From positions 55,678-119,677 of the forward strand of contig NZ_JAFBEB010000013.1 in the NCBI RefSeq assembly GCF_016908525.1: a stretch of 64,000 nt of DNA. Direction: 5' to 3'. Both the position numbers and the translations under genes were made by a program. The notes under the pieces were generated by a model. The model was not told the origin of the DNA and did no database searches. It saw nothing but the letters and a program-made list of their open reading frames with translations. Positions 8,550-18,183 of this stretch are shown one piece after another. The stretch comes from Brevibacillus fulvus. Lineage in GTDB: Bacteria; Bacillota; Bacilli; Brevibacillales; Brevibacillaceae. Numbering within the stretch: the first letter of the stretch is position 1; each line of letters opens with the position of its first letter.

Positions 8550-9563
8550 TCAAATCACCTCCACTTCCAACCCGCGCTGACGCAACGAGCCGATCGTCTT
8601 GTTGACTTGCTCCTGGTCTGCTTCCAATTCCACAATCAGCTGGCCATATGGGGTATCTTTCATCCGTGAAATTGTTCCCTGCAAAATATTGAACGGCGTT
8701 CCCGTCTCTAGCATCGTCTGAAACAATACCGGCTGATACGTCTGACTGCCAAGGAAAGTGATGCGGATCATCGTCCGATCTTTGTCGGCCTTTTCGTGGG
8801 AGACGATTTCCTTCAACTCGACAGAATCCGCTACCTGCTCCACAAACTCCTGGGTAGTGGGATGCTGCGGTTTGAGGAACACATCAACCACATTTCCCAT
8901 CTCGACAATTTTCCCTCCGTCGATGACTGCCACCCGATCGCAAACCGCCCGGATCACATGCATCTCATGGGTAATCAGGACAATCGTCAAGCCTAATTTG
9001 CGATTGATGTCTCTCAGCAAGGCCAGAATCGAATTGGTCGTTTGCGGGTCGAGCGCCGATGTCGCTTCATCGCACAGCAGCACCTTCGGATCGCTGGCCA
9101 ATGCCCGCGCAATCCCGACCCGCTGCTTTTGCCCTCCTGACAGCTGCGCCGGATATTTGTTCCGATGCGCTTCCAAGCCGACCAATGTCAGCAATTCCGT
9201 CACTTTCTGCTCAATCTCCGCCTTTGGCCGTTTCGCCAGTTTAAGCGGAAACGCCACGTTTTCAGCGACAGTCGCCGATGAGAGCAGATTAAAATGTTGA
9301 AAGATCATGCCGATCTGCCGACGCTGCTCCTGCAACTGCCGATCGTCCAGATTCATCAGATCGGTGCCGTCGACCACGACCCTGCCCGATGTCGGACGCT
9401 CCAACAGGTTGATGCAGCGGATCAAGGTACTTTTTCCCGCACCGGAGTGACCGATAACGCCGAAAATTTCCCCTTTTTCAATTGAAAGATCTATACCCTG
9501 CAAGGCAGGGACAATATGTCCATCCACCTGGTATCCTTTATGCAAGTTTTCCAGTTGAATCAT
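8550..9563 (-). CDS. metN: methionine ABC transporter ATP-binding protein MetN
   Basis: The 337-residue ATPase has Walker A GHSGAGKS, signature [15 protein letters not shown], Walker [13 protein letters not shown] and the H-loop ITHEM. The C-terminal 90 residues form the ACT-like NIL domain (ending [18 protein letters not shown]) that in MetN binds methionine and inhibits transport. I chose the ATG with GGAGGTGAGC upstream; an ATG 27 nt earlier lacks a ribosome site. First gene of the S-box-controlled metNIQ operon. Confidence 0.95.
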   Translation of the reverse strand: MIQLENLHKGYQVDGHIVPALQGIDLSIEKGEIFGVIGHSGAGKSTLIRCINLLERPTSGRVVVDGTDLMNLDDRQLQEQRRQIGMIFQHFNLLSSATVAENVAFPLKLAKRPKAEIEQKVTELLTLVGLEAHRNKYPAQLSGGQKQRVGIARALASDPKVLLCDEATSALDPQTTNSILALLRDINRKLGLTIVLITHEMHVIRAVCDRVAVIDGGKIVEMGNVVDVFLKPQHPTTQEFVEQVADSVELKEIVSHEKADKDRTMIRITFLGSQTYQPVLFQTMLETGTPFNILQGTISRMKDTPYGQLIVELEADQEQVNKTIGSLRQRGLEVEVI

Positions 9564-9595
9564 TCTGCTCACCTCCACTCCTTCCTCCATTCAAG

Positions 9596-9626
9596 CAAAA
9601 AGCCCTTTTCGCATGACGAAAAGGGC
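9596..9626 (-). terminator. S-box attenuator terminator before metN
   Basis: Minus-strand GCCCTTTTCG / CGAAAAGGGC hairpin followed by TTTTT, placed between the SAM aptamer and metN. It is the OFF-state structure of the riboswitch. Confidence 0.9.
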
Positions 9627-9644
9627 AGACTAACACGCTCTTCC

Positions 9645-9764
9645 CTTCTCATCTTTCAAGATTTTTTGCAATCTTGTAGGAATTGGCACCGCGACACTCA
9701 CGTTTCAGGTGAGCCGGTTGCCGGGCTTCATCGGGCCTGTCCCTCCGCCACTCTTGATAAGAAG
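9645..9764 (-). promoter_or_regulatory. SAM-I (S-box) riboswitch controlling metNIQ
   Basis: Read on the minus strand, the S-box landmarks are all present: P1 CTTCTTATC / GATGAGAAG, AGAGTGGCGGAGGGA, GGCCCGATGAAGCC, CGGCAACC, and GGTGCCAATTCC before the P4 helix. SAM binding is known to stabilise the anti-antiterminator and favour the terminator that follows. Confidence 0.97.
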
Positions 9765-9812
9765 TCGATATTTTATTCATTCATTTTCAAAAATGATCTA
9801 TCCATGAGATGG

Positions 9813-9842
9813 ATTATAAGCGAGAGAGGAGCCACAAGTCAA
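9813..9842 (-). promoter_or_regulatory. sigma-A promoter of the metNIQ leader
   Basis: On the minus strand TTGACT and TATAAT are separated by 18 bp, about 45 bp upstream of the S-box P1 helix. Confidence 0.8.
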
Positions 9843-9872
9843 CGGGAAATTTCGCCAGCGCTCTCTTGCTTT

Positions 9873-10871
9873 TTATGAGGCCTGTTTGGTGTCCTCTTGA
9901 GAATTTGTCTGTTCATTGTCCGACAGATGGTTGATCTTCTCCTGCACAAATTCCTGCACCTGGTCTTCGTCAGGAATCAACACGGAACCTCCCCTGCTGG
10001 CCTCGCGAAACTCACCCATTGGCGGGAGCTGGTATTGGCCGGATTGTTCCAAGGTCAAGCCAAGCGCCCCCAGTTTCAGCATATCCATGGAGCTGATGTT
10101 GGTTTGAATATATGGACTGATGCTTTTCAGGATGTCTGGCAACTGAAGCAACGCCGTCCCGCTTTTCAGTTTCTCGGCCAATGCTCCCAACAATTTGCGT
10201 TGCCGCTCCGTCCGGGTAAAGTCAGACATCGCATCGTGGCGGAACCGGACATATTGCAGGGCCTGATCGCCATTAAGCAGCTGCAAGCCTTTTTCCAAAT
10301 CGATATCGTACAAGCCTTTATCGGTCGGATCGTGATAATGCATCGCTTTTTCCACATCAACCTGCACGCCGCCCAGCGTATCGATCAATCCTTTAAACCC
10401 TTCAAAATCGGTGATGACATAGCGGTCAACCTGCAGTCCCGTAAATTCGCTGACCGTCTCCATCGCCAATTCCGGTCCGCCATCGACCAGCGCAGAGTTG
10501 ATCTTCGCTTTTCCATGTCCCGGAATCTCCACATACGTGTCGCGGAGTACGGAAAATAGATCGTATTTCTTGCTGACCGGATCGATGCTGACCACCATCA
10601 TCGAATCGGAACGCGGCAAAACTCCTTCTTGCTGCCCGCGTCGGTCCACGCCCATCAGCAAAATATTGACACGTTCCGTACCGCCCCAGACCGGAATCTC
10701 CGCCGCGGCTTCTGCTGCCGAATCGGTGCCATTATTGACAATGCTTGGGCTTTGTACGTCATTCATAAAAGAATGAATTGCATATGCATAATATCCGCCC
10801 ACTCCACACAAGATAAGCAGACAGAGTAGTAACAGGACTCTGACCTTTTTTATTTTTCGTTTTTTTCTCAA
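9873..10871 (-). CDS. LytR-CpsA-Psr (LCP) family wall-polymer phosphotransferase
   Basis: The roughly 332-residue protein has a basic cytoplasmic tip, one N-terminal transmembrane anchor (VRVLLLLCLLILCGVGGYYAYA) and an extracytoplasmic LCP domain. Motifs include NILLMGVDRRG, RSDSMMVVSIDP, SVLRDTYVEIPG, KINSAL and the RFRHDAMSDFTRTERQRKLL block, which hold the conserved Arg and Asp residues that bind pyrophosphate and Mg2+. LCP enzymes attach teichoic acids or other glycopolymers to peptidoglycan. The start is ambiguous: a GTG four codons upstream (10883) lies inside the AAAGGTGG site, so the TTG given here, 8 nt after it, is more likely. It sits next to the Ca2+ ATPase on the same strand but with its own intergenic region. 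Confidence 0.85.
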   Translation of the reverse strand: MRKKRKIKKVRVLLLLCLLILCGVGGYYAYAIHSFMNDVQSPSIVNNGTDSAAEAAAEIPVWGGTERVNILLMGVDRRGQQEGVLPRSDSMMVVSIDPVSKKYDLFSVLRDTYVEIPGHGKAKINSALVDGGPELAMETVSEFTGLQVDRYVITDFEGFKGLIDTLGGVQVDVEKAMHYHDPTDKGLYDIDLEKGLQLLNGDQALQYVRFRHDAMSDFTRTERQRKLLGALAEKLKSGTALLQLPDILKSISPYIQTNISSMDMLKLGALGLTLEQSGQYQLPPMGEFREASRGGSVLIPDEDQVQEFVQEKINHLSDNEQTNSQEDTKQAS

Positions 10872-10982
10872 ACCAAACGCCACCTTTTTACATCAATCGA
10901 CTTCTGCCCATTCGTTTAGTATACTCGATTTTTTCAAAAGGTGGCGAGGTGGATTCATGAAATTGTGGCGAATTTTGTCGTT

Positions 10983-13760
10983 CTACTTTTGGTTGGAGAC
11001 GCGTCCCAGTCCCTGAAACTTCATCGAAGGAGCGACTTTTAATGCGCCGCCGATTCCAGCGACAAACGTCGGTACCCCGCCTGCCACGAAAATCAATGCC
11101 CAGTCTCGGAGCGTCAGATCGACTGTTTTAAAAATCGGCTGCAACGGATCAAGGTAAATCACGGCGATAACGAGCAACAGAGAGGAAATGACTGACATCA
11201 CCAAATATTTGTTCTCGAAAGGATTGCGGTGAAAAACGGAATATTCGCTGCGGCAATCAAACACGTGGATGAGCTGCGCCATTACCAACGTGGCAAAAGC
11301 GACGGTTTGGGCATGGTTCAGGTTGCTGTAGTCTTCATGCAGCGTCAGCCAGAAAGCAAGCAAGGTCATCGCTCCGATCAAAAAGCCCCTGCTGATAATT
11401 TTCCAGCCCAATCCTCTGGCAAAAATATTTTCATCGCGTCTCCGCGGTTTATGATACATCGTATCCGCCTCAGCCTGGTCTACTCCCAAAGCCATCGCCG
11501 GCAGTCCATCGGTCACCAGATTGACCCACAAAATCTGGATCGGGATCAACGGAAGCGGCATGCCCAGCAACATGGCGAAAAACATGACCAAAATTTCGCC
11601 GACATTGGATGCCAACAGGTAGCGAATAAATTTCCGCACATTATCGTAAATGTTGCGCCCCTCTTCAACGGACGCGACGATCGTGGCAAAATTGTCATCG
11701 CGCAAAATCAAATCGGCTGCTTCCTTGGTTACATCCGTTCCGGTAATTCCCATGGCGATGCCGATGTCGGCCGACTTGATCGCCGGAGCATCGTTTACCC
11801 CGTCGCCGGTCATGGCAACCACATGTCCCTTGCTTTGCAGCGTCCGGACGATGCGCAGTTTATGTTCCGGAGATACCCGGGAAAATACGGCAATCCGGTC
11901 AATGATTTGCAACAATTCCTCATCGCTCAGCTGATTCAACTCATGTCCTTCAATCGCTTCGAGGCCGCTTCGCAATATCCCGATCTCGCGGGCGATCGCC
12001 TCAGCCGTTACCCGATGGTCGCCCGTAATCATCACGGTTCTGATCCCCGCCTGGCGACATAGAGCGATCGCCTGCTTCACTTCCTCCCGCGGCGGATCGA
12101 TCATGCCAGCCATCCCAACGAAAATCAACTGATTTTCCAGAGAGTGTGCCGGCTCGCTTTCCTTGTATTGCTTTAATGGTTTATAAGCGAAACCCAACAC
12201 ACGCAAAGCTTGCTCAGCCATATCTTCGGTCTTCTGCAGTATTTGCCGGCGCAGCCTGTGCGTCAACAGCACGACCTCGCCTTGCCAGAGGACGTGACTG
12301 CAGCGTTGCAGAAGGGCTTCAACCGCTCCCTTGCAAAGCAAGGTAACAGAACCATCCGCTTCCTGATCAATCACCGACATCATTTTTCGTTCGGAATCAA
12401 ACGGCAATTCATCAATTCGCTGCGCTTCGGCAGCCGCTTTGCCAAGAGGAGCCGCCTTCCTCGCCAGCACGAGCAGCGCTCCTTCCGTCGGGTCGCCGAC
12501 GACGCGCCAAATCTTGCCGGGCTGACCCAAATTTAACCGTTTCCGCTCCGTTTGTTCCTCTTCCAGCAAACTGGCGTTGTTGCATCGTTCAGCAATCCGC
12601 ACCAATTGCTGCAGAGCAAGGTCCGGCGTAGTTATCTTTTTGCCGTTGCTTCTGATTTCGCCTTTTGGTTCATAGCCGCTGCCGGTTACTTCATACAGCT
12701 GATCGCTTTGCCACAGGTGAGTGACAGTCATTTTATTTTGCGTCAGCGTACCGGTTTTGTCCGAACAAATCACCGATGCGCAGCCCAGTGTTTCCACGGA
12801 AGGCAGCTTGCGTACAATCGCGTTTCGCTTGATCATACGCTGCACGCCAAGCGCCAACGCAATCGTCACGATGGCCGGCAGTCCCTCGGGAATGGCTGCC
12901 ACCGCCAGGCTGACCCCGGCCAAAAACATCGTGAACAAAGGCTGTCCATGCCAGACACCGGCTATAATGACGACGATCGTCAGCACAATCGCGACCGCCA
13001 CGAGAATTTTCCCCATTTGCTCCAGCCGTTGTTGCAACGGCGTTTCTGCCGTTTCAGCCTGACTGATCAAATGAGCGATTTTGCCCAACTCTGTCGTCAT
13101 CCCGGTTGTTACAACGATCCCTTTTCCCGTACCGCCGGTAACCATCGTCCCCATAAATGCGAGATTTTTTTGATCGCCAAGCGGAATCGCCGTTTTTTTG
13201 GCAGAAAGCTCCTTTTCCGATTTGGCTACCGGCACGGATTCGCCCGTTAAGGCAGATTCCTCAATTTCCAAGCGGCTGGCAGCGAGCAGGCGCAAATCGG
13301 CGGGAACCCGGTCGCCCGCTTCCAGCAACACCAGATCGCCCGGTACGAGCTCGGAAGCAGGAATCATCATCGGCTTTCCTTCCCTCACAACCCGGGCCAT
13401 CGGGGAAGCCATCTGTTTTAAAGCTTGCAATGATTTTTCCGCACGGGCCTCCTGAATAAAGCCGAGAATGCCATTAATCAAAATAATGGCCACAATCGTG
13501 ATGGCATCAAGATACTCGCCTAAAAAAAACGAAATGATCGTGGCGATCAGCAAAATCACCACCATAAAGTCCTTGAACTGGTTGAAAAATACGGCCAGCA
13601 GCGAATCCCGTTTCGCATCGTTCAACTGGTTAGGACCATAGCGGTTCAGCCTTGCTCGCGCTTCCTTGCTGGTCAGCCCACTCTCCATGTTACAGTCCAG
13701 TAGGGAAGTCAGTTCAGCAGGTGATACCAAATACCACGGTTTTGATGATTGCGCAGACAC
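10983..13760 (-). CDS. calcium-translocating P-type ATPase (SERCA/YloB type)
   Basis: The product of about 925 residues is a complete P2A-type cation pump. In order: an N-terminal cation ATPase domain, actuator TGES (ALTGESVPV), the ion-binding helix PEGLP ([15 protein letters not shown]), the phosphorylation loop DKTGTLT ([11 protein letters not shown]), a nucleotide-binding domain with KGA, the hinge [11 protein letters not shown], and a C-terminal block with four more helices including NLVTDGLPA. These match bacterial SERCA-like pumps such as B. subtilis YloB, which export Ca2+ and have roles in spore germination. The start is uncertain: two upstream ATGs (13775, 13766) overlap or abut the GGAGGAG site, and the GTG chosen here sits 8 nt after it. 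Confidence 0.9.
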   Translation of the reverse strand: MSAQSSKPWYLVSPAELTSLLDCNMESGLTSKEARARLNRYGPNQLNDAKRDSLLAVFFNQFKDFMVVILLIATIISFFLGEYLDAITIVAIILINGILGFIQEARAEKSLQALKQMASPMARVVREGKPMMIPASELVPGDLVLLEAGDRVPADLRLLAASRLEIEESALTGESVPVAKSEKELSAKKTAIPLGDQKNLAFMGTMVTGGTGKGIVVTTGMTTELGKIAHLISQAETAETPLQQRLEQMGKILVAVAIVLTIVVIIAGVWHGQPLFTMFLAGVSLAVAAIPEGLPAIVTIALALGVQRMIKRNAIVRKLPSVETLGCASVICSDKTGTLTQNKMTVTHLWQSDQLYEVTGSGYEPKGEIRSNGKKITTPDLALQQLVRIAERCNNASLLEEEQTERKRLNLGQPGKIWRVVGDPTEGALLVLARKAAPLGKAAAEAQRIDELPFDSERKMMSVIDQEADGSVTLLCKGAVEALLQRCSHVLWQGEVVLLTHRLRRQILQKTEDMAEQALRVLGFAYKPLKQYKESEPAHSLENQLIFVGMAGMIDPPREEVKQAIALCRQAGIRTVMITGDHRVTAEAIAREIGILRSGLEAIEGHELNQLSDEELLQIIDRIAVFSRVSPEHKLRIVRTLQSKGHVVAMTGDGVNDAPAIKSADIGIAMGITGTDVTKEAADLILRDDNFATIVASVEEGRNIYDNVRKFIRYLLASNVGEILVMFFAMLLGMPLPLIPIQILWVNLVTDGLPAMALGVDQAEADTMYHKPRRRDENIFARGLGWKIISRGFLIGAMTLLAFWLTLHEDYSNLNHAQTVAFATLVMAQLIHVFDCRSEYSVFHRNPFENKYLVMSVISSLLLVIAVIYLDPLQPIFKTVDLTLRDWALIFVAGGVPTFVAGIGGALKVAPSMKFQGLGRVSNQK

Positions 13761-13960
13761 GGTCATCTCCTCCATTGCTTCAACTCTACCTTCATGTGTA
13801 TGCAGACGAGCCTTGCGCTATGTACGCATATTTTTTAAACTTTATTGTTTTCTATGTATATTTTATTTTGTATAATTTGGAAAAATCTCTGAATGAAAAA
13901 AGGTGAGAGCATGATCTTTTCCCAACCTGTCCGCCGGCTGCAGGCCGCACACATAGACAC

Positions 13961-13995
13961 AAAAAACGCCTCCGTTTTAATTACGGAGGCGTTTC
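13961..13995 (-). terminator. terminator of bacilliredoxin gene
   Basis: AAACGCCTCCGT pairs with ACGGAGGCGTTT around AATTAA-like loop; T-run on the minus strand, 12 nt after the stop codon. Confidence 0.85.
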
Positions 13996-14006
13996 TCGTC
14001 AAAACC

Positions 14007-14438
14007 TTAGTCGCAATATTTGTCATATGCTTCGGTAAGCAGCGAAGCGATCGTTTCCAAATCATTGTTTTCAATTTGGTGCCGTTCAATCATCGTCACC
14101 AGCTTGCCATCTTTCAACAAAGCAAACGAAGGGGAAGACGGCGGATACGGTTCAAAGTATTCGCGGGCTTTTGCCGTCGCTTCTTTGTCTTGGCCAGCGA
14201 ACACGGTGTACAGGTGATCCGGCTTTTTCTCGTGATTCAGCGAATGAGCGACAGCCGGGCGGGCCAGACCTGCGGCGCAACCGCACACGGAATTGACCAC
14301 AACCAACGTTGTGCCTTTCAATTCCGGCAACGTTTTTTCCACTTCCTCCGGTGTCCGCAGTTCAGTAAATCCTACACGCGTCAATTCATCGCGCATCGGT
14401 TGAATTACTTGGCTCATATAAGCTTCATATGACATCAT
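14007..14438 (-). CDS. bacilliredoxin (BrxA/BrxB, YphP/YqiW family)
   Basis: The 143-residue protein belongs to the DUF1094 bacilliredoxin family, known in Bacilli to remove bacillithiol from S-bacillithiolated proteins. The diagnostic CGC active site is visible as NSVCGCAAG near residue 53, with the following ARPAV and the FAGQD segment; YPPSSPS lies nearer the C-terminus. An AAAGGAGTGA site precedes the double ATG. It implies that the host makes bacillithiol. It is monocistronic, lying downstream of RNase J with a 144-nt gap. Confidence 0.93.
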   Translation of the reverse strand: MMSYEAYMSQVIQPMRDELTRVGFTELRTPEEVEKTLPELKGTTLVVVNSVCGCAAGLARPAVAHSLNHEKKPDHLYTVFAGQDKEATAKAREYFEPYPPSSPSFALLKDGKLVTMIERHQIENNDLETIASLLTEAYDKYCD

Positions 14439-14582
14439 GGCGATTCACTCCTTTATCAACATTTCCTTGATGATTACAAGCAGTAAAGCTCAATTCCTAT
14501 TATACTCCTACTTGCCGCCGAGGAGAATCTCGCAAGTGCAGGATTCGTTTGCCACAACTGGCACCGCTGTCCCGCCCCCGCC

Positions 14583-16232
14583 TTACACTTCCATCAAAAT
14601 GGTCAAGATCATCGGATTTCGTCCGGTTCGCTCGTAGATGAACGGCTTCAGCACTTCATTGATCTGTGACTTTAACTCAGTCCATTCCTTGATTTTTTTG
14701 TCCAAGGCGGAGGCCAGCTTCTGCCGTACCAGCACAGTCGCTTCCTGGATCAACGATTCCGAGCCGCGGACATAGACGAAGCCCCGGCTGACAATATCCG
14801 GTCCGGTGAGAATTTTAAAGTTTTTCATGTCAATGCTGACCACCACGACCATCAGCCCGTCTTCGGCCAGATGTTTCCGGTCGCGCAACACGATGTTGCC
14901 GACGTCGCCGATTCCGCTGCCATCGATCAGCACCAGACCGGCATTGACTTTTTCCAGCCAGGCGCTTTCCCGATTGCAGCACAGCACATCGCCGTTATCC
15001 ATCACAAAAATGTTTTCGCTTTTAATGCCGACCTGTTCCGCCATTTTGGCGTGCATCTTCAGCATGCGGTACTCCCCGTGAATCGGAATAAAATAACGCG
15101 GCCGAATCATGCTCAACATCAATTTCAATTCTTCGCTGCTGCCGTGACCGGAAGCATGGATCTCGAACAAAGAACCGTGCACGACATTGGCGCCCGCCCG
15201 ATACAATTTGTCGATCGTGCGGCTGACGTTGACGGTATTCCCCGGAATCGGCGAAGCGGAAATAATCACGGTATCTTCCGGATAAATTTGGACGGTCCGA
15301 TGAGAGCCCGAGGCGATGCGCGTCAGCGCTGCCATTGGTTCACCCTGGCTTCCGGTACAGATGATCAGGATTTGATTATCCGCGTAATTGTCGATCTGTT
15401 TAATGTCGATCAACATTCCTTCAGGCATCTGAATATATCCCAATTCCTGTCCGATCATAAACACTTTTTCCATGCTGCGCCCAATGACGGCCACTTTTCG
15501 ATTATGCTCTTTCGCCGCATCGACGACTTGTTGCAGCCGGTGAACATTGGAGGCGAAAGTTGCGAGAATGATTCTGCCCCTCGCTTTGGCGACAATATCC
15601 ATAATGCCTTCGCCGACCGCCCGCTCCGACATGGTAAACCCGGGCCGTTCGCTGTTGGTGCTGTCCGATAGCAAAGCCAACACGTCCCCCATGCCGATCT
15701 TGGCAATTTTGCCAAATTCCGTAGGACTGCCGACTGGCGTCATATCCAGCTTGAAGTCGCCCGTATGCACGACCATGCCCTCCGGGGTATGCACGACAAT
15801 TCCGTAAGAATCGGGAATACTGTGATTCGTGCGGAAAAAGGTAACTTGCAAGCGATCAAAGTTGAGCACCGTATCTTCGTTGATCGGCAACAGCTGCGCT
15901 TCATGCTGAAGGCGATGCTCTTCCAATTTGGACTTGACCAGCCCCAAAGTCAGTCTTCCTCCATAAATCGGCATCTTGATCTGTCGGAGCACGTAAGGTA
16001 TCGCCCCGATATGGTCCTCGTGACCATGCGTCAACAGCATCGCCTTGATTTTGTGCTGATTTTCCACCAGGTAGGAAATATCGGGAATGACCAAATCAAT
16101 CCCGAACATCTCATTTTCCGGAAACTTTACCCCGGAATCGATAATCAGGATTTCGTCCTCGTATTCCACACAATACATATTTTTGCCGATTTCTCCAAGT
16201 CCGCCCATGGCAAAGATTCTTACATGGCTCAA
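14583..16232 (-). CDS. rnjA: ribonuclease J
   Basis: The 549-residue enzyme is a metallo-beta-lactamase/beta-CASP RNase. The zinc-binding motif HGHEDHIG (near residue 75) has all ligands, which favours the catalytically strong J1 type over B. subtilis J2 (HGHDENIG). Other landmarks are GGLGEIGKN, the HSIPDSYG and HTGDFK motifs, DSTNSERPGFT, CTGSQGEP, the beta-CASP HASGHG, HGEYRM and the RNase J C-terminus RNPMILTILMEV. It acts as 5'-3' exonuclease and endonuclease in mRNA turnover. The start is TTG with TAGGAGGAA 6 nt upstream; an ATG 30 nt further up has no ribosome site. Confidence 0.95.
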   Translation of the reverse strand: MSHVRIFAMGGLGEIGKNMYCVEYEDEILIIDSGVKFPENEMFGIDLVIPDISYLVENQHKIKAMLLTHGHEDHIGAIPYVLRQIKMPIYGGRLTLGLVKSKLEEHRLQHEAQLLPINEDTVLNFDRLQVTFFRTNHSIPDSYGIVVHTPEGMVVHTGDFKLDMTPVGSPTEFGKIAKIGMGDVLALLSDSTNSERPGFTMSERAVGEGIMDIVAKARGRIILATFASNVHRLQQVVDAAKEHNRKVAVIGRSMEKVFMIGQELGYIQMPEGMLIDIKQIDNYADNQILIICTGSQGEPMAALTRIASGSHRTVQIYPEDTVIISASPIPGNTVNVSRTIDKLYRAGANVVHGSLFEIHASGHGSSEELKLMLSMIRPRYFIPIHGEYRMLKMHAKMAEQVGIKSENIFVMDNGDVLCCNRESAWLEKVNAGLVLIDGSGIGDVGNIVLRDRKHLAEDGLMVVVVSIDMKNFKILTGPDIVSRGFVYVRGSESLIQEATVLVRQKLASALDKKIKEWTELKSQINEVLKPFIYERTGRNPMILTILMEV

Positions 16233-16570
16233 ATAAATTCCTCCTAATCTATCTTTGATCAAACGTTTGTTCCGTTAGCAAAAAGCCCGTCCGCTCCAAC
16301 GACTTGATGGCGTTGTTGATAACGCACCAGCAAAGAAGCTGACAAATTCGTTCCTTTCGCTTCTTTTCACCCACATGAAAAAGAAAGAAACATAGTTGAC
16401 CCGCTCACAGCATACTTTCTATATTGTACCACATTGTGCCAGTTTCGTTTCATTTTCTTGTTGAAAGCTGGAACAGTTCGTACCGGTTTTGCTTGTCCTT
16501 CCTTATGTATTCCTAATATCTGGCGGACTCATTCGGTGAACGCTCTTATGTCTTATGTTATGGCGAAAAC
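16233..16570. other. intergenic region upstream of RNase J
   Basis: About 340 bp without a convincing gene. A minus-strand TACAAT -10-like element lies near 16425-16430, but no matching -35 box is obvious. The leader of the RNase J transcript would be about 180 nt. I see no recognisable riboswitch or tRNA. Confidence 0.5.
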
Positions 16571-16618
16571 AAAAAAGGGGTGCCGCCTGCCAAAATCAGG
16601 TTTCGGCCGAGGCCCCCT
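16571..16618 (-). terminator. terminator after sco gene
   Basis: Minus-strand GC-rich hairpin (GGGGGCC...GGCACCCC with internal pairs) followed by TTTTTTG. Confidence 0.7.
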
Positions 16619-16642
16619 CTGCTTTCGAAAGCAAACTTCCAC

Positions 16643-17281
16643 TTAATCTGCGAGCTGCTCCATATCAGCCATAATCTTGTCAATATCCATTTCATCCGCC
16701 ATTCCGTAAGCGCGGCGCATATTTCCTTCTCCATCGATCAAAAACGTGCGCATCGTATGCACATACAAGCCGTCCGGCTGTTTCATGATCCCGACGCCAA
16801 ACTGTTTGGCCACATCAAATACGGTCTGTTCCTCTCCCCGCAGGAAGATCCAGCCCGTCGGATCATATGAAAACTTCTCGGCATAATTGCGCAGGACCTC
16901 CGGCGTATCGTGCTCAGGATCAAACGTAACCGACAAGAAGACCACTTTGTCGCCAAACAGGTTCTCCTGCTTCAGTTTTTCCTGGAGATACTCCATATTT
17001 TTGGAAGTTTGCGGGCAAACGTCCGGACATTGCGTATAAATGAACGTCACGAGGCGAACTTTCCCTGCTGTATCCTGAAAATGAAACGGGCTGCCATCGA
17101 GATGTTCCAGCGTAAAATCATTGATCGGTTTCATTACCGGTATTTGCTTGCTTTGCCAATACTGATAGCCAACGACCCCGGCGATCGCGACGATCATAAC
17201 AGCCGCCAACACGGCAAACCAGTACCGTTGCCAAAAACCGGCCTCCTCTTGTCTTTCCTGTATATCCGCTTGATCATTCAT
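16643..17281 (-). CDS. SCO1/SenC family copper/thiol protein
   Basis: The 212-residue protein has one N-terminal membrane anchor (WFAVLAAVMIVAIAGVVGYQ) and an outward thioredoxin-fold domain. The Sco copper site is complete: CPDVC (CxxxC) near residue 92 and the distal His in VHTMRT. The typical GKVRLVTFIYTQCPDVCP and SVTFDPEHDTP segments are present. Sco proteins deliver Cu or reduce the CuA site of haem-copper oxidases, and some act in thiol redox control. No CuA oxidase is in the window; the gene follows a YtkA-like lipoprotein by 20 nt and the cydAB cluster further up, so it may serve an oxidase elsewhere. Confidence 0.92.
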   Translation of the reverse strand: MNDQADIQERQEEAGFWQRYWFAVLAAVMIVAIAGVVGYQYWQSKQIPVMKPINDFTLEHLDGSPFHFQDTAGKVRLVTFIYTQCPDVCPQTSKNMEYLQEKLKQENLFGDKVVFLSVTFDPEHDTPEVLRNYAEKFSYDPTGWIFLRGEEQTVFDVAKQFGVGIMKQPDGLYVHTMRTFLIDGEGNMRRAYGMADEMDIDKIMADMEQLAD

Positions 17282-17301
17282 CGGTCTCTCCCCCTCTATC
17301 G

Positions 17302-17706
17302 CTATGGATTGATCGTCAATTCGTAAGCAAACGACGTCTGGTTGCCGGAACCGTCCTCCCAGACCAATTCGATTGTCCAGTCTCCATCCATCATCAGGTT
17401 GGGTCCCTCAGCCGTCCAGTGTCCGTCTGTGTCAACAGCCAACGGAAGCTCGCTTTTGCCGTGATCCATCCCCGCCATGGAAAAATGCAGCGTACTTTTG
17501 CCAGTTGTCACTCGCTGTCCCTGTTCATCGGTAATTTGCACTTGAAAGGTATTCGGTCCGACAATGCCAGGATTGACGATTAACTCTGCCTTTTTCCCTT
17601 GTTGTTCCGCTTGCTGTTCAATCACCTGGGGCTGATTTGCATTTCCTTGTCCACAACCGGCCAACACCGCGATCGACAGGCCGAGTATCACAAGCCAGCG
17701 TTTCAT
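17302..17706 (-). CDS. FixH/YtkA-like lipoprotein
   Basis: The 134-residue product begins with a lipoprotein signal (MKRWLVILGLSIAVLAG-C) and carries one YtkA-like/FixH-type beta-sandwich domain (GPNTFQVQITDEQGQRV, STLHFSMAGMDHGKSEL, GHWTAEGPNLMMDGDWTIELVWED). Met/His-rich FSMAGMDHG could bind copper. I chose the ATG preceded by GGAGGGACGAATGAA; the frame upstream has no lipobox-compatible start. It is 20 nt ahead of sco in the same direction. Such pairs are known near oxidases and copper genes, which supports a role in metal delivery. Confidence 0.82.
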   Translation of the reverse strand: MKRWLVILGLSIAVLAGCGQGNANQPQVIEQQAEQQGKKAELIVNPGIVGPNTFQVQITDEQGQRVTTGKSTLHFSMAGMDHGKSELPLAVDTDGHWTAEGPNLMMDGDWTIELVWEDGSGNQTSFAYELTINP

Positions 17707-17774
17707 TTCATTCGTCCCTCCAGCACACTCCAGTCTTGTTTGTCTGCATCTGTTAACCTGGCTATTACATGAAA

Positions 17775-17803
17775 CAGGTGTCAGACCGGATCTCTGACAC
17801 CTG
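17775..17803. repeat. 11-bp perfect inverted repeat between rhodanese and lipoprotein genes
   Basis: CAGGTGTCAGA - 7 nt - TCTGACACCTG. On the minus strand it lies 10 nt after the rhodanese stop and lacks a proper T-run (TTTC), so it may be a weak terminator, an mRNA-stability hairpin or an operator. Confidence 0.55.
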
Positions 17804-17812
17804 CTTGGCATC

Positions 17813-18124
17813 TCACTGTTCCACTTTACCTGGCCAGGCCAGCATGCCGCCTACCATATTGGTTGCATCATATCCTAAATCAGTCAGGTATTGCGTCGCC
17901 CGGTGGCTGCGCGCCCCGCTTCGGCAAACCATATAAACCGGCTTTTCAACATCCAATTCATCGATTCGCGCCGGGAGCGACATCAGCGGTATCAGCTTCG
18001 CTTGCGGAATATGCCCCTCGTTCCATTCCTCCGGTTCCCGCACATCAATGACTTGAATATCTTCACCCTGTTCCAGTTTGGCCATTAATTGTTCCGGTGT
18101 AATCTCTTTTACTTGATCCTCCAT
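17813..18124 (-). CDS. single-domain rhodanese (sulfurtransferase)
   Basis: The 103-residue protein is one rhodanese domain. The active-site loop CRSGARS (near residue 70) has the catalytic Cys; VIDVREPEEWNEGHIPQA is the CH2A-like motif and GGMLAWPG the C-terminal signature. Such proteins move sulfane sulfur between thiols. No signal peptide is present, so it is cytoplasmic. It follows cydB by 59 nt and precedes the 11-bp hairpin. Sulfide handling next to a sulfide-tolerant bd oxidase would make sense, but that link is inference. Confidence 0.92.
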   Translation of the reverse strand: MEDQVKEITPEQLMAKLEQGEDIQVIDVREPEEWNEGHIPQAKLIPLMSLPARIDELDVEKPVYMVCRSGARSHRATQYLTDLGYDATNMVGGMLAWPGKVEQ

Positions 18125-18183
18125 GTTTTCTACCTCCGAACTGCAGTCTTGTCTTATTGTCTATGATAGCACAAGCCCCAACC

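Noticed and set aside
13975..14006. Possible second gene after the bacilliredoxin
   Set aside because: Only a terminator hairpin fits in this space.
13893..14432. Plus-strand frame of 179 codons opposite the bacilliredoxin gene
   Set aside because: It mirrors a well-conserved minus-strand gene and crosses its terminator hairpin; the amino-acid pattern is that of an antisense frame.
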